Assembly (NCBI GenBank): GCA_965662735.1
Contig: CBFIIU010000006.1
Span: forward strand, 1-64,000
DNA from: JAYODZ01 sp965662735
GTDB taxonomy: Bacteria > Pseudomonadota > Alphaproteobacteria > RS24
DNA: 64,000 nucleotides
Direction: 5' to 3'
Numbering within the stretch: position 1 is the stretch's first letter; the number at the start of each line of letters is the position of its first letter. The position numbers and the translations under genes were made by a program. Shown here in pieces: positions 62,199 to 64,000 of the stretch. The notes below the pieces were generated by a model, which saw only the letters and a program-made list of their open reading frames with translations, did no database searches and was not told where the DNA came from.

Positions 62199-63611
62199 CT
62201 ATCGGCGGAAGCGCCCCAATAGACCCACCACAGCGCGCATGAACGGCGAGAATAACCGACGGGCGTAAAAATCACCGGCGGCTCGTTTGCTGGCTTCGCT
62301 GCGCGTTGGATAAGGGATCACCAAACCCGCAATGTCGGCAAGAGACAATCCCTTGGCCATCACCAAAATCCAAGGCACCAAAAGATCGGCGGCATGCGCC
62401 CCGACAATGCTGACCCCCAACACCCGACCATTTTTCTGCGTGACAAGCTTGACCCGCCCCGTTCGGTCGCTCTCAGTGGTGGCCCGATCATTTTCGGAGA
62501 ATGGCCATTGGCTGACCAAAATATCGCTCCGTAACTTGCGTGCTTGCGTCTCGGTGATGCCAATGCGAGCAAATTCAGGCTGCGTATAAATAGCAACCGG
62601 AACCCGCGTTTCATCGACACGCGTGGGTAAGAAAAACAGCGCATTCCGGATCACAATACCCGCGTGATAGCCCGCGCGATGGGTTGATCCCAATCCGCCA
62701 ATAGCGTCGCCAAGCGCAAATATCCGTTTATTCGTGGTCCGCAATCGACGATCGACCTGTATCCAACCCTTCGTCGCCTCAACGCCGGCCCGGTCGAGGC
62801 CTAAACCGTCAGTATGGGCTTCACGCCCACAGGCCACCAAAAGATGTGACCCCGTGATGGTCTCACCTTTGATCGACACTTCAATCCGCCGCCCATTCTG
62901 GGCCACTTTAGAGATCGATGTTTCTTCATAGAAGGTGACGCCGTCAGCACTGAGCTGCGCTTTTATCAGATCGACCATATCGCGATCTTCTTGCCCGAGC
63001 AGCTGTCCTTGTTCGAACACCGTCACCCGCGCACCTAAGCGACGATGCGCTTGCGCCAATTCAAGGCCAACTGCCCCCCCTCCAATGATGAGCAAATGCT
63101 GAGGGCCGGCCTTTAAGTTAAAAATTGTTTCATTGGTAAGATAGGGAACCGTGGCGAGACCTTTGATCGGCGGAATAAAGGGTCGCGCACCTGTGGCAAT
63201 GACAAAACGTTTTGCCTCAATGCGCTGATCACCGGCGATGAGAGAGGTTGGGCTGTCAAAATGTGCGGCGGCTTGGATCACGCGTACGCCAAGATCGGTA
63301 AAGCGTTCAACGCTATCGACCGGCGCAATTTCAGCAATCACCTCATGCACATAGCCCAACGCTTTGCCAAAATTCACCGATAAATCTGACTGGGCCAGTC
63401 CGGCTTGCACCAAGCTGCGCCCCGCTGCATCGGCATGGGCGACATGCAGAAGAGATTTGGAGGGAACACATCCTGTGTTCAGGCAATCGCCCCCCATGGC
63501 ACCTTTCTCGACCAAAACCACATCGACGCCCAGCTGAACGGCGCCAGCGGCAACCGACAGACCCGCTGCTCCTGCGCCGATCACACATATATCTGTTTGG
63601 AGTGTTTGCAT
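62199..63611 (-). CDS. FAD pyridine nucleotide-disulfide oxidoreductase, MerA-like
   Basis: This 470-residue flavoprotein has FAD site CVIGAGAAGLSVAAGA, redox cysteines Cys43 and Cys48 (DCLNTGCVPSKSLLH), NAD(P) site LLIIGGGAVGLELAQAHRRLGA and ALGDAIGGLGSTHRAGYHAG. In the dimer domain the usual His-Pro-Thr-x-x-Glu is replaced by YPTRSEASKRA, so it is not a lipoamide or glutathione reductase. The mercuric-binding C-terminal cysteine pair of true MerA is also missing. It lies 7 bp after a TVP38-type gene, a common pairing in bacteria whose joint role is unknown. Confidence 0.92.
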   Translation of the reverse strand: MQTLQTDICVIGAGAAGLSVAAGAVQLGVDVVLVEKGAMGGDCLNTGCVPSKSLLHVAHADAAGRSLVQAGLAQSDLSVNFGKALGYVHEVIAEIAPVDSVERFTDLGVRVIQAAAHFDSPTSLIAGDQRIEAKRFVIATGARPFIPPIKGLATVPYLTNETIFNLKAGPQHLLIIGGGAVGLELAQAHRRLGARVTVFEQGQLLGQEDRDMVDLIKAQLSADGVTFYEETSISKVAQNGRRIEVSIKGETITGSHLLVACGREAHTDGLGLDRAGVEATKGWIQVDRRLRTTNKRIFALGDAIGGLGSTHRAGYHAGIVIRNALFFLPTRVDETRVPVAIYTQPEFARIGITETQARKLRSDILVSQWPFSENDRATTESDRTGRVKLVTQKNGRVLGVSIVGAHAADLLVPWILVMAKGLSLADIAGLVIPYPTRSEASKRAAGDFYARRLFSPFMRAVVGLLGRFRR

Positions 63612-63618
63612 GTTCCCC

Positions 63619-64000
63619 TTACCGCCGTCGTTTTCGCATGATCACTGGTATTAACGATAGAACGCCAAGGCCGATCAGGGAAAGAAATATTTCTGGTCGG
63701 CTGAAGAGGCTCAGGTCGGGGGCCGTGCCGCCGGCAAAGGCTGTACGGAGCCCTGAGCCCAAACCCGCGTATACAAAGCCGCCCGGCATAATGCCAAAAA
63801 ATGTGGTGACGGCAAATTGCCAGAAAGCGACACCCGCTAAGGCCGCTCCGAGATTGACAAGAAAAAAGGGAAAAAGCGGAACAAAACGCAAGACGAATAA
63901 ATAGGAAATTGCGTCGCGCTGGAAGCCTGCTTCGAAAGACTGCAGCCTTGGGCCATAACGGTGCCGCAAACTATCGCCCACCACATAGCGTGCGATTAAG
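63619..64000 (-). CDS. TVP38/TMEM64-family membrane protein, cut by the window edge
   Basis: The visible C-terminal 127 residues have the SNARE-associated/DedA-like core: LFVLRFVPLFPFFLVNLGAALAG, then a helix with FGIMPGGFVYAGLGSGL. A last helix ends in a basic tail MRKRRR. The frame is open to the end of the window, so the N-terminal half is missing. Relatives act as lipid scramblases or transporters. It precedes the MerA-like gene by 7 bp in a shared operon. Confidence 0.88.
   Translation of the reverse strand, partial: LIARYVVGDSLRHRYGPRLQSFEAGFQRDAISYLFVLRFVPLFPFFLVNLGAALAGVAFWQFAVTTFFGIMPGGFVYAGLGSGLRTAFAGGTAPDLSLFSRPEIFLSLIGLGVLSLIPVIMRKRRR

Overview
The window is a chromosomal segment of an alphaproteobacterium, probably a metagenome-assembled scaffold. 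The evidence for the class is a GcrA-type cell-cycle regulator beside argD, the order HAD-IIA hydrolase, ribF, ileS, lspA, DUF3035 lipoprotein, two M16 peptidases, DUF3333-type long PstA and PstC permeases, and a small protein with a PopZ/DUF2497-like C-terminus. Base composition is moderate and even. I see no phage, transposase, integrase or CRISPR array. Nine runs of N interrupt it. Three are flanked by the same roughly 80 bp on both sides, which looks like unmerged contig overlap and not biology.

Layout. 1-4.0 kb: RND efflux pump and its adaptor (minus strand; adaptor cut by a 507-N gap). 4.5-7.9 kb: argD-argF-hslO (minus). 8.0-9.6 kb: a lone ABC-2 permease and divergent gcrA. 9.6-12 kb: a spacer with 19-bp tandem repeats, a short-chain dehydrogenase, then an iron-type binding protein behind a Fur-like dyad. 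12-14.5 kb: nitrogen module amt-glnK-porin. 14.7-17.4 kb: crotonase, AEC transporter, exported glutathione peroxidase. 17.4-21.3 kb: tightly overlapped operon DUF3604 - parvulin-like isomerase - HupE/UreJ. 21.4-26.8 kb: Old Yellow Enzyme and a beta-oxidation-like cassette (SDR, enoyl-CoA hydratase, two acyl-CoA dehydrogenases). 26.9-36.9 kb: housekeeping block on the plus strand (HAD, ribF, ileS, lspA, DUF3035, M16 pair, rhomboid, a membrane-anchored unknown). 36.9-38.3 kb: PopZ-like protein and a TauD-family dioxygenase.

38.3-47.7 kb (minus): metY, a lipid A acyltransferase-like protein, a soluble PhoR-like kinase, then pstS-pstC-pstA-pstB-phoU-phoB, with two Pho-box-like sites 22 bp apart before pstS. 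47.9-51.3 kb (plus): DUF1329 protein behind a 26-bp perfect palindrome, then typA with a bidirectional terminator. 51.4-58.9 kb (minus): alkylsulfatase, two hotdog thioesterases, two quinone-oxidoreductase-like MDR proteins, an epoxide-hydrolase-like enzyme and a flavin monooxygenase, which reads as a catabolic cassette. 59-64 kb: GFA protein, sulfurtransferase, tRNA-Arg(ACG), orphan histidine kinase, a MerA-like flavoprotein and a truncated TVP38 membrane protein.

Three physiological themes stand out: nutrient scavenging (phosphate, ammonium, iron), oxidation of acyl-CoA or cyclic organic substrates, and envelope maintenance. The most notable unexplained items are the DUF3604-isomerase-HupE operon, recurrent short tandem duplications of 9-19 bp in intergenic spacers across the window, the palindrome before DUF1329, the PopZ-like protein away from valS, and an acyltransferase with Asn at its catalytic acid position.
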